A stretch of DNA of 35,642 nt from Candidatus Wolframiiraptor gerlachensis (GTDB lineage Archaea > Thermoproteota > Nitrososphaeria_A > Caldarchaeales > Wolframiiraptoraceae), in the NCBI GenBank assembly GCA_021323375.2, contig JAJPCT020000008.1:1-35642 (forward strand). Direction: 5' to 3'. A model generated the notes under the pieces. It was given only the letters and a program-made list of their open reading frames with translations. It had not been told where the DNA came from and did not search any database. The stretch's first letter is position 1. Every line of letters begins with the position of its first letter. A program made the position numbers and the translations under genes. Below, in pieces: positions 9,190 to 16,546 of the stretch.

Positions 9190-10416
9190 ATGTCTCTTGA
9201 GCCGGCCTTGACGGCGAGCTCCATGGATCCGGTTCTCAGGGCCATTGTCACGATTGGTGTTCTAGTCTTCTTCGCGAAGATTTTCGCGAGCATGTTCTCG
9301 AGCATCAGGCTTCCACCCGTCATCGGCGAGCTCTTGGCGGGAATTATTTTCAGCCCCTACGCCTTGGGAGGCGGGATAATAGTCTTCGGCGAGCCGATAG
9401 TCGTCTTAAATGATTACGTGGAGGCATTCGCCGAGATAGGCGCGATCATGCTCCTCTTCTCGATGGGGCTCGAGATGGGGTTAACGAGCTTGAGGGGGAC
9501 CGGCATGTGGGCGGTACTCGTCGCCACGCTAGGGGCGGTGATCCCCTTCATCGCCGGATACGAGTTCTATACCCTGTGCGGGCTACCCCAGACATCAGCC
9601 CTCTTCATAGGCGCGATAATGGTTGCCACGAGCCTGGCAATAAGCTCCAAGGTGCTAGAGAACCTTAATCTCCTAGCAACCGAGGAGGGAATGCTTCTAG
9701 TTAATGCCGCCGTGATAGATGACGTGCTAGGGATAGCCATCCTCACGATCATAACAGCGGTAATCGTCCATGGCACCATAAGCCCCTATGAAGCTGCCAA
9801 GATCGTGGTCGCCTTCTTCTCTATCTGGTTCGCGATGGTGGGGTTCGGCGCATACTTCCTGCCGAGGATTATGGAGAGGGCCATGTCTCTTGGGGTTGAG
9901 GGCGCCGTCGAGGCCGCTGCCGTGGCCTCAGCATTCATCCTCGCGGCCATCGCTGGAGGGCTGGGATTATCCCCGATAATCGGGGCTTATGCCGCGGGGA
10001 TGGCCATAGCCGAGTCGAGGGCGCTCCAGCATGTAAAGGACTTCACGCGGCACGTAAACACCGTCTTTAGCCCGATATTCTTCACGGTTGTCGGAGCCCG
10101 GATGAACTTGGGGATAATCACGGATCAGATTATCATCGGGATACTGGTAATGGCTGCCCTAGCCATTGTGAGCAAGTTTACTGGAGGGTTTGCCGGCGCG
10201 ATGCTGAGGCTTAGAAGCTGGCTGAAGAGCGCCCGAGTCGGCGTGGGAATGATCCCGAGGGGAGAGCTTGGGCTCATAATAGCCAGCCTTGCCCTCAACA
10301 AGGGCGTAATAGGCCAGGACCTCTATGCCCAGGCCGTCTGGATGGTGGCCCTAACCTCGATAATCGCCCCAATCATACTCTCGAGAATGTATCGCGTGGA
10401 GGCTGGGGAAGGCTAG
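9190..10416 (+). CDS. CPA2-family Na+(K+)/H+ antiporter (NapA/KefB-like membrane domain)
   Basis: A 408-residue transporter with about 12-13 membrane segments and no cytoplasmic TrkA-N domain. Signature features: RLPPVIGELLAGIIFSPYALG in the second segment, an unwound-helix region AISSKVLENL, and a double aspartate at residues 177-178 (VNAAVIDDVLGIAIL), the ion-binding pair typical of electrogenic NapA/NhaA-type exchangers. The C-terminal motif MIPRGELGLIIA is typical of CPA2. It follows the NhaD/ArsB-like gene in the same direction, with an AT-rich AAAATACTC box 35-40 nt upstream, so it may be expressed separately. Na+ versus K+ specificity cannot be decided from the sequence; the DD motif favours Na+/H+ exchange. 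Confidence 0.9.
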   Translation: MSLEPALTASSMDPVLRAIVTIGVLVFFAKIFASMFSSIRLPPVIGELLAGIIFSPYALGGGIIVFGEPIVVLNDYVEAFAEIGAIMLLFSMGLEMGLTSLRGTGMWAVLVATLGAVIPFIAGYEFYTLCGLPQTSALFIGAIMVATSLAISSKVLENLNLLATEEGMLLVNAAVIDDVLGIAILTIITAVIVHGTISPYEAAKIVVAFFSIWFAMVGFGAYFLPRIMERAMSLGVEGAVEAAAVASAFILAAIAGGLGLSPIIGAYAAGMAIAESRALQHVKDFTRHVNTVFSPIFFTVVGARMNLGIITDQIIIGILVMAALAIVSKFTGGFAGAMLRLRSWLKSARVGVGMIPRGELGLIIASLALNKGVIGQDLYAQAVWMVALTSIIAPIILSRMYRVEAGEG

Positions 10417-10485
10417 GGCCATGGACCTCGGATTACCGAACTTCAGCCCCGAAGAGCCGGGCTGCCGGGCGGCTGGCGCTGCATA

Positions 10486-10495
10486 AGTTAATATT
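10486..10495 (+). promoter_or_regulatory. TATA box for speD
   Basis: AGTTAATATT lies about 30-35 nt before the speD start in a GC-rich gap, with no Shine-Dalgarno sequence after it. Confidence 0.5.
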
Positions 10496-10523
10496 CGAGA
10501 TCAATTGCTTTGCGTTGAAAGAA

Positions 10524-10922
10524 ATGGCGTGGTGCCACCTCCTAGTAGACCTCTATGGCTGCAACGTGGATAGCCTGAATAATAAGGAGTTGCTGGAGAA
10601 GGCTCTCAGGGATCTCTCGGATATCATGGGTCTCCGGATAATCCTCGGCCCCATACTCGTCCACTATGCTGGCAAGGAGGGGAGTCCGAGCGGCGAGGGC
10701 TACTCGGGATTCGTCGTAGTAGCGGAGAGCCATGTCTCGATCCATACGGATATCAGGACCGGCTACGCCTCGATAGACGTCTACTCCTGCAAGGAGTTCG
10801 ATGTCCAGCGCATCGAAGAGTATCTGAGCCAGGTCTTCGAACCCGCCGAGATTGAGAAGCAGCTCATATTGAGGGGATTAATGCTGGAAAAGGCCAAAAG
10901 CGCGGCAGCGGAGCGCGCTTAA
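10524..10922 (+). CDS. speD: S-adenosylmethionine decarboxylase family proenzyme (SpeD, class 1b)
   Basis: Pyruvoyl-dependent decarboxylase for polyamine synthesis. The 132-residue chain has the N-terminal HLLVDLYGCN (usual HLLVELWGC) and the self-cleavage site AESHVSIHT, where the Ser after Glu becomes the pyruvoyl group. GYASIDVYSC, with its catalytic Cys and strand, follows. Length and motifs match archaeal/bacterial class 1b proenzymes. Just after the cleavage site the usual WPE is replaced by DIR. In some Crenarchaea a SpeD paralogue is an arginine decarboxylase, so the substrate should be left open. Start: ATG at 10524 versus a TTG at 10515; both fit the upstream TATA box. A T-rich tract follows the stop and may terminate transcription. 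Confidence 0.88.
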   Translation: MAWCHLLVDLYGCNVDSLNNKELLEKALRDLSDIMGLRIILGPILVHYAGKEGSPSGEGYSGFVVVAESHVSIHTDIRTGYASIDVYSCKEFDVQRIEEYLSQVFEPAEIEKQLILRGLMLEKAKSAAAERA

Positions 10923-10989
10923 AACACTATTTTTCCTCTTTCTCATTCTCAAGCCTCCTCTTTTTATCCCACACAAGCCTCTATCCTCC

Positions 10990-11127
10990 ATGGCCAGGTA
11001 TTTTCTCAGGTGTAGGATATGTGGAGAGAGCTTTGAGAGCTATGAGGAGTACGCGGATCACGTTTTCTCAAGGCATCCAGAGGCTCTCTGGGCGAGGTTC
11101 AAGCCCGAGATAATCAGGAGAGAGTAG
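10990..11127 (+). CDS. 45-residue C2H2 zinc-finger protein
   Basis: Short gene between speD and the cobalamin adenosyltransferase. Translation gives MARYFLRCRICGESF, then a helix ending HVFSRH and a basic tail ending IIRRE. Ligands are Cys8, Cys11, His24 and His29, i.e. C-X2-C-X12-H-X4-H, a textbook single C2H2 finger; the aromatic residue after the second Cys and the hydrophobic residue before the first His are in their usual places. A TATA-like CTTTTTATCC lies about 25 nt upstream. Single-finger proteins of this size are common in archaea and in their viruses, where they act as DNA- or RNA-binding factors. The target here is unknown. Confidence 0.8.
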   Translation: MARYFLRCRICGESFESYEEYADHVFSRHPEALWARFKPEIIRRE

Positions 11128-11159
11128 TTATATCCCGGCGCGCTGATAAGCCTTAGAGG

Positions 11160-11690
11160 ATGACCACGGGCAAGAATGATTATGAGACGTTTCTGCTCTC
11201 AGGCCAGAGGGTTTACAAGGATGATGAGAGGCTCCAAGCATGTGGTGCGGTCGATGAGCTCTCCTGCATCCTAGGCGTTGCCAAGGCCTTCTTAGTGGAT
11301 GGGGAGGTGGCGGAGATACTTACGAGAATCCAAGATCACCTCTTCATAATTGGGTCCCAGATCTCGGCCCTTGGAGCCGAGGTCGATGCCCCGAGAATAG
11401 GCGGAGAGCATCTCGAGTATCTGAGCAACGTTATACGTGAGTATGAGGGTAGGGTTCCTAGGCTTACCCGCTTCATCTATCCCGAGGGATCTCCGGCCGG
11501 GGCATTCCTCCACCTTGCTAGGGCCTTCGCGAGAAAATGTGAAAGGATTCTTGTCGGGCTCTCTAGGAGGTTTGAGGTCGATATGGCGTTAATCACTTAC
11601 ATGAATAGGCTCTCGAAGACCCTATTCCTGTTGGCAAGATATGTCAATATGAGGGATGGGTTTGGGGAAAGGACTTGGACAAGACCTTAA
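11160..11690 (+). CDS. Corrin adenosyltransferase, PduO type
   Basis: ATP:cob(I)alamin adenosyltransferase making coenzyme B12. 176 residues forming a five-helix bundle. Recognisable are the ATP-binding N-terminus MTTGKNDYETFLLSGQRV (usually TGxGDxGxT) followed by KDDERLQACGAVDELSCILG, and the C-terminal helix NRLSKTLFLLARYVN. The Arg-rich GAFLHLARAFARKCER helix carries the conserved Arg/Glu residues. The P-loop-like start is looser than usual (two Gly missing), but the other ATP contacts are kept. The gene starts 33 nt after the zinc-finger gene and ends about 40 nt before the RPA-like gene. No B12 synthesis gene is in the window. Confidence 0.85.
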   Translation: MTTGKNDYETFLLSGQRVYKDDERLQACGAVDELSCILGVAKAFLVDGEVAEILTRIQDHLFIIGSQISALGAEVDAPRIGGEHLEYLSNVIREYEGRVPRLTRFIYPEGSPAGAFLHLARAFARKCERILVGLSRRFEVDMALITYMNRLSKTLFLLARYVNMRDGFGERTWTRP

Positions 11691-11732
11691 TAAGGGCTGT
11701 CTAATACTAGGTTTTGAGGAAGAGTTAGGACG

Positions 11733-13178
11733 TTGAGCGAGGATCTCAGAGAGTATTCGAGGCTCCTTGAGAGGGTTTTGGCGAGGTTTCCGGGGCTGAG
11801 TAGAGAGGAGCTTGAGGCGATGGTTGAGGCTAAGCTTAGAGAGTCGAAGCTGCTGAATAGGGTTGGAGCACTCCTACTCGTCGCCGAGGAGCTTGGAGCA
11901 TTCAAGGAGAGGGAGGATGTTGGAGAGATCAAGTCCTATGCGAAGATCGGGGGCCTCGTCCCCGGGCTCCGCGATGTCTCAATTAGAGGAGTTGTGTACG
12001 CCATGGCCGGACCAGTTGAGGCGGGCGGCCATAAAATCCTGAGGCTTAAGATGGGTGATGAGACCGGCTCAGTGAACGTGATAATCTGGGATGAGAAGGT
12101 TGAGGAGGTTAATGCTCTCGGCCTCAAGCTCGGGGATCAGATCGCGGTGCTTCACGGGTATACGAGGGAGAGAGTTGAGACGGGTAGGCCGGAGCTTCAT
12201 GTCGGCGCCGGCGGCGTTGTCGCGAAGCTCGGCGAGGGCATCAAAGATCCTAGAAGCTTCTATCTCGATCTTGGGGAGGCTCTTGAGGCCGGGGACGGAG
12301 TATATGACGTGAAGGCGATAGTCTTGGATGTCGGCGAGGAGAGGCAGGTAAGCACGAGATATGGCGAGGCAACCCTCAGGGAACTAAGGTTGGTCGGGGA
12401 GTCTGGAGAGGCTAGGCTGACGATCTGGAGGGATAGGATTGGCGAGTTCGGGAACCTAGAGGTCGGCGAGGCGATATATGTAACGGACTTGAGGATCGAG
12501 GGAAGCCGCGCCGCGCTAACCCCCAGGAGCATCCTCGCAATCAGGGAGAAGCCCACCGAGGAGACTCTCAGAATGATTCAAGAGAGAAAGGTCCGTGAGC
12601 TCATCTTGAGAGTCCTCGATGTTGTCGAGAAGAGGGCTGGTGTGGTGGCGATCGCGACTGATGGTAGGGAGGTGGTTAGGGTGCAGCCATGCCCCTCCGG
12701 AGTTAAGCCAGGCGATCACCTGCTTGTAAGGGATGCTGTGAGGGAGGTTAGGCGGGGCAGGGTAAGGTTACTATGCTTCGGGAGTGGGGTTGAGAGGATC
12801 GAGCCAGCCCAGCCCATCGAGCCACCCAATAGGGCTGTAAAGTTATCCGAGGTAGTATCGAGCCGGGATACAGAATTAACGGACGTGATCGTGGAGGGTA
12901 TTCTCTATACTAAGACACAGCCATTCAAGGTTAGGACGAGGTTCGGCGAGGTGGATAAGGTCGGATTCTGGATAAGGGATAGGGATACGGCTGTCCAAGG
13001 CTCAGCTTGGAGGAGCAAGGCCATGGAGATCGCCGGCATCGAGGAGGGATCAAGAATCAGGCTCAAGTGGGTGAGCATAAGAATGAACGTCTTCAATGAG
13101 CCGGAGATCCAGCTCGATGAGGACTCGATTATAGAGGTTCTGGAAAAGCCGGGACAAGAGGAGAAAATAGAGGAATAA
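11733..13178 (+). CDS. RPA-like single-stranded DNA-binding protein, multiple OB folds
   Basis: 481 residues resembling archaeal replication protein A. A short helical N-terminus (LARFPGLSREELEAMVEAKL) is followed by at least three OB-like units. The first is near 60-160 (VSIRGVVYAM ... GSVNVIIWDEKVEE), the second near 175-270 (YDVKAIVLDVGEERQVSTRYG ... ARLTIWRDRIGEF) and the last near 365-470 (VIVEGILYTKTQPFKVRT ... VGFWIRDRDTAVQGSAWRS). The repeated pattern G.....IW / GFWI is the RPA strand signature. No zinc ribbon Cys cluster is visible. The role would be protecting ssDNA in replication and repair. Start is TTG at 11733; no ATG nearby fits the N-terminus. The gene reads toward the oppositely oriented tRNA-His. 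Confidence 0.85.
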   Translation: MSEDLREYSRLLERVLARFPGLSREELEAMVEAKLRESKLLNRVGALLLVAEELGAFKEREDVGEIKSYAKIGGLVPGLRDVSIRGVVYAMAGPVEAGGHKILRLKMGDETGSVNVIIWDEKVEEVNALGLKLGDQIAVLHGYTRERVETGRPELHVGAGGVVAKLGEGIKDPRSFYLDLGEALEAGDGVYDVKAIVLDVGEERQVSTRYGEATLRELRLVGESGEARLTIWRDRIGEFGNLEVGEAIYVTDLRIEGSRAALTPRSILAIREKPTEETLRMIQERKVRELILRVLDVVEKRAGVVAIATDGREVVRVQPCPSGVKPGDHLLVRDAVREVRRGRVRLLCFGSGVERIEPAQPIEPPNRAVKLSEVVSSRDTELTDVIVEGILYTKTQPFKVRTRFGEVDKVGFWIRDRDTAVQGSAWRSKAMEIAGIEEGSRIRLKWVSIRMNVFNEPEIQLDEDSIIEVLEKPGQEEKIEE

Positions 13179-13230
13179 TGTGCTATCTCTGCTCGAGATT
13201 CTGCATCGAGCCTAGGAGTAAGTTGCTGGG

Positions 13231-13332
13231 TGGGGCCGCGGCGGGGATTCGAACCCCGGCATCCGGCTTTCAGCCTAGCTTTTTACTTGCTAGTCCACAG
13301 GCCGGAAGGCTAACCGCTACCTCACCGCGGCC
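13231..13332 (-). tRNA. tRNA-His (GTG) with a 26-nt intron
   Basis: Acceptor GCCGCGG/CCGCGGC preceded by an encoded G-1 opposite C73, the hallmark of tRNA-His; CCA is encoded (13231-13233). D arm AGGT/GCCT, anticodon stem CCGGC/GCCGG, T arm CGGGG-TTCGAAT-CCCCG. The anticodon GTG is at 13296-13298. A 26-nt intron (13269-13294) interrupts the canonical 37/38 position. It forms a CTAGC/GCTAG hairpin flanked by three-base bulges GGA and AAA, as required for the bulge-helix-bulge cut by EndA, with one T-T mismatch in the 4-bp central helix. A TATA-like box lies about 33 nt upstream (near 13361-13369). Confidence 0.92.
13269..13294 (-). other. tRNA-His intron, bulge-helix-bulge type
   Basis: Removal of these 26 nt restores a 7-nt anticodon loop C-T-GTG-G-A. 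The intron holds a 5-bp stem with a 9-nt loop, and both predicted cuts fall after the second base of a 3-nt bulge. Confidence 0.85.
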
Positions 13333-13442
13333 AGCTCGCCTCGAATCCTATGTTTGCTCGCGATTTTTAGCCTTACTTTCGCCCATGAGAGAGTATATTT
13401 TCCCGTTGTTTTCAACCTTCAAGAAAGCTATTTCTAGGCGCT

Positions 13443-14129
13443 GTGTCCCAATTTATTGAGACCTCCTTGGAATTGCCGCAATTCTTTCTCCTTGTGGTTT
13501 TCGTCTCGGCCTCGGGGGCTCTCGCGCCAGGCCCACTACTCTTCGCCACGATGAATATCTCTCTCAGGGCTGGGAAATATGCTGGCCTCGCCGCCGCGCT
13601 GGGCCACATGACCTTCGAGCTTCCCCTAATCCTAGCAATAGCATTCGGTATCTGGAACTTCATCCAAGATCCCGGCGTAAACTTCATGATAGGCATCGTT
13701 GGCTCCGCCGCGCTAATAGCCTTCGGGCTCCTCCAAGTCCGCTCATCGCTCAAGGGGCTCTCAGCAGGTGATAACCCGGGGAATAGCGGCCAATCTCTCC
13801 TGCTTGTTCGCGGCACGGACCTGCTAGCCGCCTTCCTAGTCGGCCTACTCTTCACAGCCCTAAACCCCTACTTCCTCACATGGTGGTTCACTGTGGGATT
13901 GCCGCTGATCTCGGAGGGCGTTAGGATGGGCGGGCTGGCCGGGTTGCTCACCATGTTCGGCTTCCACATCTGGCTGGACTATGCATGGCTCGGCACAGCG
14001 GGCTATGCTACCGCCACCGGCGCCAAATTCCTCAAGCCTAAGCAGATGAACATCTTCTCCTTAGCACTCGCGATAGCCGTGATAATCTTCGGAGCACTAC
14101 TCCTCATCCGAACACTAGAATTATTTTGA
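13443..14129 (+). CDS. LysE/RhtB-type amino-acid exporter family protein
   Basis: 228 residues, six hydrophobic segments. The family signature is at the N-terminus, in the first membrane segment: SASGALAPGPLLFATMNISL followed by RAGKYAGLAAALGH, matching the GxxPGP pattern of LysE/RhtB exporters. NPYFLTWWFTVGLPL in the middle matches the conserved NPK/NPY-W element. Likely proton-coupled export of small amino-acid-like metabolites across the membrane; substrate unknown. The start is GTG at 13443, with no ATG before the first segment. The next gene starts 13 nt after the stop behind a GAGGTGG Shine-Dalgarno-like site, so the two and rpiA probably form an operon. Confidence 0.88.
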   Translation: MSQFIETSLELPQFFLLVVFVSASGALAPGPLLFATMNISLRAGKYAGLAAALGHMTFELPLILAIAFGIWNFIQDPGVNFMIGIVGSAALIAFGLLQVRSSLKGLSAGDNPGNSGQSLLLVRGTDLLAAFLVGLLFTALNPYFLTWWFTVGLPLISEGVRMGGLAGLLTMFGFHIWLDYAWLGTAGYATATGAKFLKPKQMNIFSLALAIAVIIFGALLLIRTLELF

Positions 14130-14141
14130 GGTGGATTAACC

Positions 14142-14441
14142 TTGCTTGATTACCCCATCCTGCTTATCTTAACAATCTTCGCCGCCACAACAATATTCTA
14201 TATCATCCTCTATCGGAGAATTATTTCCAGAGCATCAAAGCATTATCTCACAGAATACAATGAGGTTAAAGAGAGCGAGTTCTCGAGGCTAAGGAATATT
14301 ATACCCCGCGGAGGCTCCGAGCTCGAGAAGCTCCTCTCAGAGCTAAAGGAGATAAGGAGGAAGGCTGAGCTACTCCTCGATGAAGGAGGAGGTTCTGAGG
14401 GCGAGAGACGCGGCGATAAGAGAGGCTCTGAAAGAGATTAG
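14142..14441 (+). CDS. Small membrane-anchored coiled-coil protein, unknown family
   Basis: 99 residues. One N-terminal hydrophobic helix (PILLILTIFAATTIFYIILY) is followed by a basic stretch and a charged heptad-like helix (LEKLLSELKEIRRKAELLL), then a Gly/Ser/Arg-rich tail. Start is TTG at 14142, six bases after GAGGTGG. The last 62 nt overlap rpiA in another frame, and the tail composition (EGERRGDKRGSERD) looks like a by-product of that overlap; the functional part is probably residues 1-80. Predicted to sit in the membrane with a cytoplasmic coiled coil. Placed between an exporter gene and rpiA; no function can be assigned. Confidence 0.55.
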   Translation: MLDYPILLILTIFAATTIFYIILYRRIISRASKHYLTEYNEVKESEFSRLRNIIPRGGSELEKLLSELKEIRRKAELLLDEGGGSEGERRGDKRGSERD

Positions 14442-15084
14442 AGATGGAATGGTCATCGGATACGGGTCTGGTACCACTGTAGCCCAGATGACCGCAATCC
14501 TGAGAGACCTGATACTTGAACAGAATCTTAACATAGTCTTTATACCATCATCACTCCAGTCGGCAGACCTGATACTATCCCATGGCCTAAAGCTTGCATC
14601 GCTCGCAGAATATCCCGAGCCCGATCTAATGCTCGACAGCTTTGATCAGGTAGATGCTGATGGCAATGTGATCAAGGGGGGAGGAGGAGCCCTCCTCAGG
14701 GAGAAGATCTTGATGCAGGCATCCAAGAGGGTGGTTCTCGTCGGCGACCACCTCAAGCTCAAGGAGAAGATGGACTTCCCAGTCCCCATCGAGATACTCC
14801 AGTACGCCTACCCACACGTGAAAAGAGTCCTTAGCTCATGGGGCCTGAAGATGGAGGCCAGAGTCTCGGGAGGAAAGATGGGGCCCGTTATAACGGATAA
14901 CGGGAACATCCTGGCAGACGTCCACGCTGGAGTGATAGATGATCCCGAAGACCTCAACGAGAGGCTGAAAAGCGTCGCGGGAATACTGGAGACAGGCATA
15001 TGTCCAAAAGCCGCGAACATGATCATAATAGGATACCCGAACGGCAGGATCAAACATATGAACATCGATAGGAAGAGGTTCTAA
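14380..15084 (+). CDS. rpiA: Ribose-5-phosphate isomerase A
   Basis: Interconverts ribose-5-phosphate and ribulose-5-phosphate, in archaea chiefly to supply ribose for nucleotides. 234 residues, the usual size. Conserved elements: phosphate loop GYGSGTTV (27-34), FIPSSLQS, the catalytic region DSFDQVDADGNVIKGGGGAL with the Asp pair, followed by LREK with the conserved Glu/Lys, and the C-terminal DNGN and ETGIC. The ATG at 14380 gives the normal N-terminal helix (ARDAAIREALKEIRDGMVIG) but lies inside the preceding small gene, so translation may be coupled to it. Nucleotide supply links it with guaA upstream, though they are not in the same transcript. Confidence 0.95.
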   Translation: MKEEVLRARDAAIREALKEIRDGMVIGYGSGTTVAQMTAILRDLILEQNLNIVFIPSSLQSADLILSHGLKLASLAEYPEPDLMLDSFDQVDADGNVIKGGGGALLREKILMQASKRVVLVGDHLKLKEKMDFPVPIEILQYAYPHVKRVLSSWGLKMEARVSGGKMGPVITDNGNILADVHAGVIDDPEDLNERLKSVAGILETGICPKAANMIIIGYPNGRIKHMNIDRKRF

Positions 15085-15156
15085 TATAATTACCCGCACA
15101 ATACTGGGAACATGTGTGACCGATAGCAGTAACGCTTAAGAGGGGTGTGGCCACCT

Positions 15157-15426
15157 ATGGTAATGATTAGAATGCTAACTAGGTGGGAGCGGAAAGTCCT
15201 GCTCGATAAGCTACATGGCCTAGAAGTTAATCCAGATCATCTAAGAGTTGTTAAACACAGAGTCAAGAAAAGGCTTATAGAGGCATTTAGGGACATGCAA
15301 CTGATCTATGCTGTCTTTCCCGATCTTCAGAATGTTATAGGTGTAGCAGGCATCAGGGTGGTGCGGGGGGTGGGATTTGAACCCACGAACCCCTACGGGA
15401 CAGGAGCCTCAGTCCTGCGCCTTTGA
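15157..15426 (+). CDS. Small basic protein with HRVKKRL motif, running into antisense of tRNA-Leu
   Basis: The N-terminal 60 residues look like a real protein: MLTRWERKVLLDKLHG, then HLRVVKHRVKKRLIEAF and LIYAVFPDLQNVI, a helical basic domain likely to bind nucleic acid. The frame does not stop before the tRNA-Leu gene and ends only at 15426, so the last 23 residues are translated from the antisense of the tRNA; the natural stop may have been lost or the tail may be tolerated. ATG at 15157 follows AGGGGTG; a GTG at 15145 is an alternative. The motif HR-(I/V)-KK-(K/R)-L also occurs in the 42-residue product near attR (34146-34274), suggesting two members of one small family. Confidence 0.5.
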   Translation: MVMIRMLTRWERKVLLDKLHGLEVNPDHLRVVKHRVKKRLIEAFRDMQLIYAVFPDLQNVIGVAGIRVVRGVGFEPTNPYGTGASVLRL

Positions 15427-15446
15427 CCAGGCTTGGCTACCCCCGC
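15359..15446 (-). tRNA. tRNA-Leu (GAG)
   Basis: Class II tRNA with acceptor GCGGGGG/CCCCCGC, discriminator A73 and encoded CCA (15359-15361). The anticodon stem is CAGGA/TCCTG around CTGAGGC, giving anticodon GAG. The long variable arm TCCCG...GGG is typical of tRNA-Leu; the T arm is GTGGG-TTCAAAT-CCCAC. A TTTAAATAC box lies about 25-35 nt upstream (15470-15479). No intron. Confidence 0.95.
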
Positions 15447-15527
15447 CCGTGATGAGTTTTCACATATCCGGTATTTAAACTTAGGATTAACAGTCTTAAA
15501 AATTTCTGCGTGCGTGATTATTCGAGC

Positions 15528-16526
15528 TTATATCACGAGCCTTATTCTCGTTCCTACTCCTTTCTTGAGGGCGTTCTCATAGACGATGTTCGCGACGGCT
15601 GCGTCTTGTATTGCTAGACCTGTTGAGGAGAATATTGTGATCTCATCATCGCTTTCTCTGCCCCTCTTCAGCCCGGCGACGATCTCGCCAAGCTCTCCAT
15701 AGATGCTTCCCGCCCCTATTATCCCCTCGCTTAGCGGCACGTTTATCTCGCCGCTATGGATCGCCTGCTCAACATCATCCACGACGATCTTTGATGCTCT
15801 CTTGAGTATCATCGGGTCGAGCTCCTGCTTCCCTGGAGCATCAGCCCCGATACAGTTGAAGTGCACCCCATCAGATATCCATTCACTCATCACCACGGGC
15901 TTTCTCGATGGTGTTGTGGTGATTATTATGTCGGCGCCCTCAACAGCCTCCCTCACAGATGATGCGGGGATCAGCGAGAGCCCTGCACCCCCATGATCCC
16001 CAATAAATTGTATGAAAGCTTTTTCGGCCTCCGGCTTGATGTCGAAGATCCTTATCTCCTTAATGGATTGGAGGACTCGTGTTATTCCGAGGAACTGCAT
16101 TCTCGCCTGTGTTCCGGCTCCTATGAAAGCCGCTATCCTAGAATTCTTCCTCGCGAGGTATTTAGCAGCGACCGCCCCAGCCGCACCAGTCCTGATTCCA
16201 GTTATCCATGTCCCGCCCATAACCGCCTTGGGAAAGCCCGTCTCAGGGTTCACGAGGACTATCATGGCCATGACCGTTGGAAGGCCCTTCTCAGGATTCC
16301 TTGGATGAGAGTTTACGATCTTGACGGATGATATATCGCCTGTCTTGATATAGCAGGGCATAACCCTCAAGTCTCCATTCCCGTAAAAGAGGTAGACTTT
16401 TGGCGGCATCTGGACGTTGCCGAGCGCCTTGTCCCTGAAAGCTCTCTCGACGGCGCTTATCGCCTCATCCATCGAGACCAGCTTCTTAACATCCTCCTCC
16501 GGCAAGAGGAGAGTATCCATCAACAT
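15528..16526 (-). CDS. Ornithine cyclodeaminase / archaeal alanine dehydrogenase family (mu-crystallin fold)
   Basis: NAD(P)-dependent enzyme of 332 residues. The substrate half carries KVYLFYGNGDLRVMPCY and VKIVNSHPRNP with the Lys/Arg carboxylate contacts. The Rossmann motif is FIGAGTQARMQ near residue 140, followed by IRIFDIKPE, whose Asp contacts the nicotinamide-ribose side; then ADIIITTTPSR and GADAPGKQELD with the catalytic Asp. Members act as ornithine cyclodeaminase, alanine dehydrogenase or ketimine reductase, and the family cannot be split by eye. GADAPGKQEL is shared with archaeal alanine dehydrogenases. Start ATG at 16526; ATG at 16520 is possible. The stop lies 20 nt downstream of nothing coding; the next upstream gene, a DegT aminotransferase, is on the same strand 20 nt away, so they probably share a transcript. 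Confidence 0.9.
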   Translation of the reverse strand: MLMDTLLLPEEDVKKLVSMDEAISAVERAFRDKALGNVQMPPKVYLFYGNGDLRVMPCYIKTGDISSVKIVNSHPRNPEKGLPTVMAMIVLVNPETGFPKAVMGGTWITGIRTGAAGAVAAKYLARKNSRIAAFIGAGTQARMQFLGITRVLQSIKEIRIFDIKPEAEKAFIQFIGDHGGAGLSLIPASSVREAVEGADIIITTTPSRKPVVMSEWISDGVHFNCIGADAPGKQELDPMILKRASKIVVDDVEQAIHSGEINVPLSEGIIGAGSIYGELGEIVAGLKRGRESDDEITIFSSTGLAIQDAAVANIVYENALKKGVGTRIRLVI

Positions 16527-16546
16527 AACACCGCTTATACTAGATG

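Noticed and set aside
13178..13459. Open frame of 93 codons after the RPA-like gene
   Set aside because: It spans the antisense of tRNA-His and has no protein-like pattern; the tRNA explains it.
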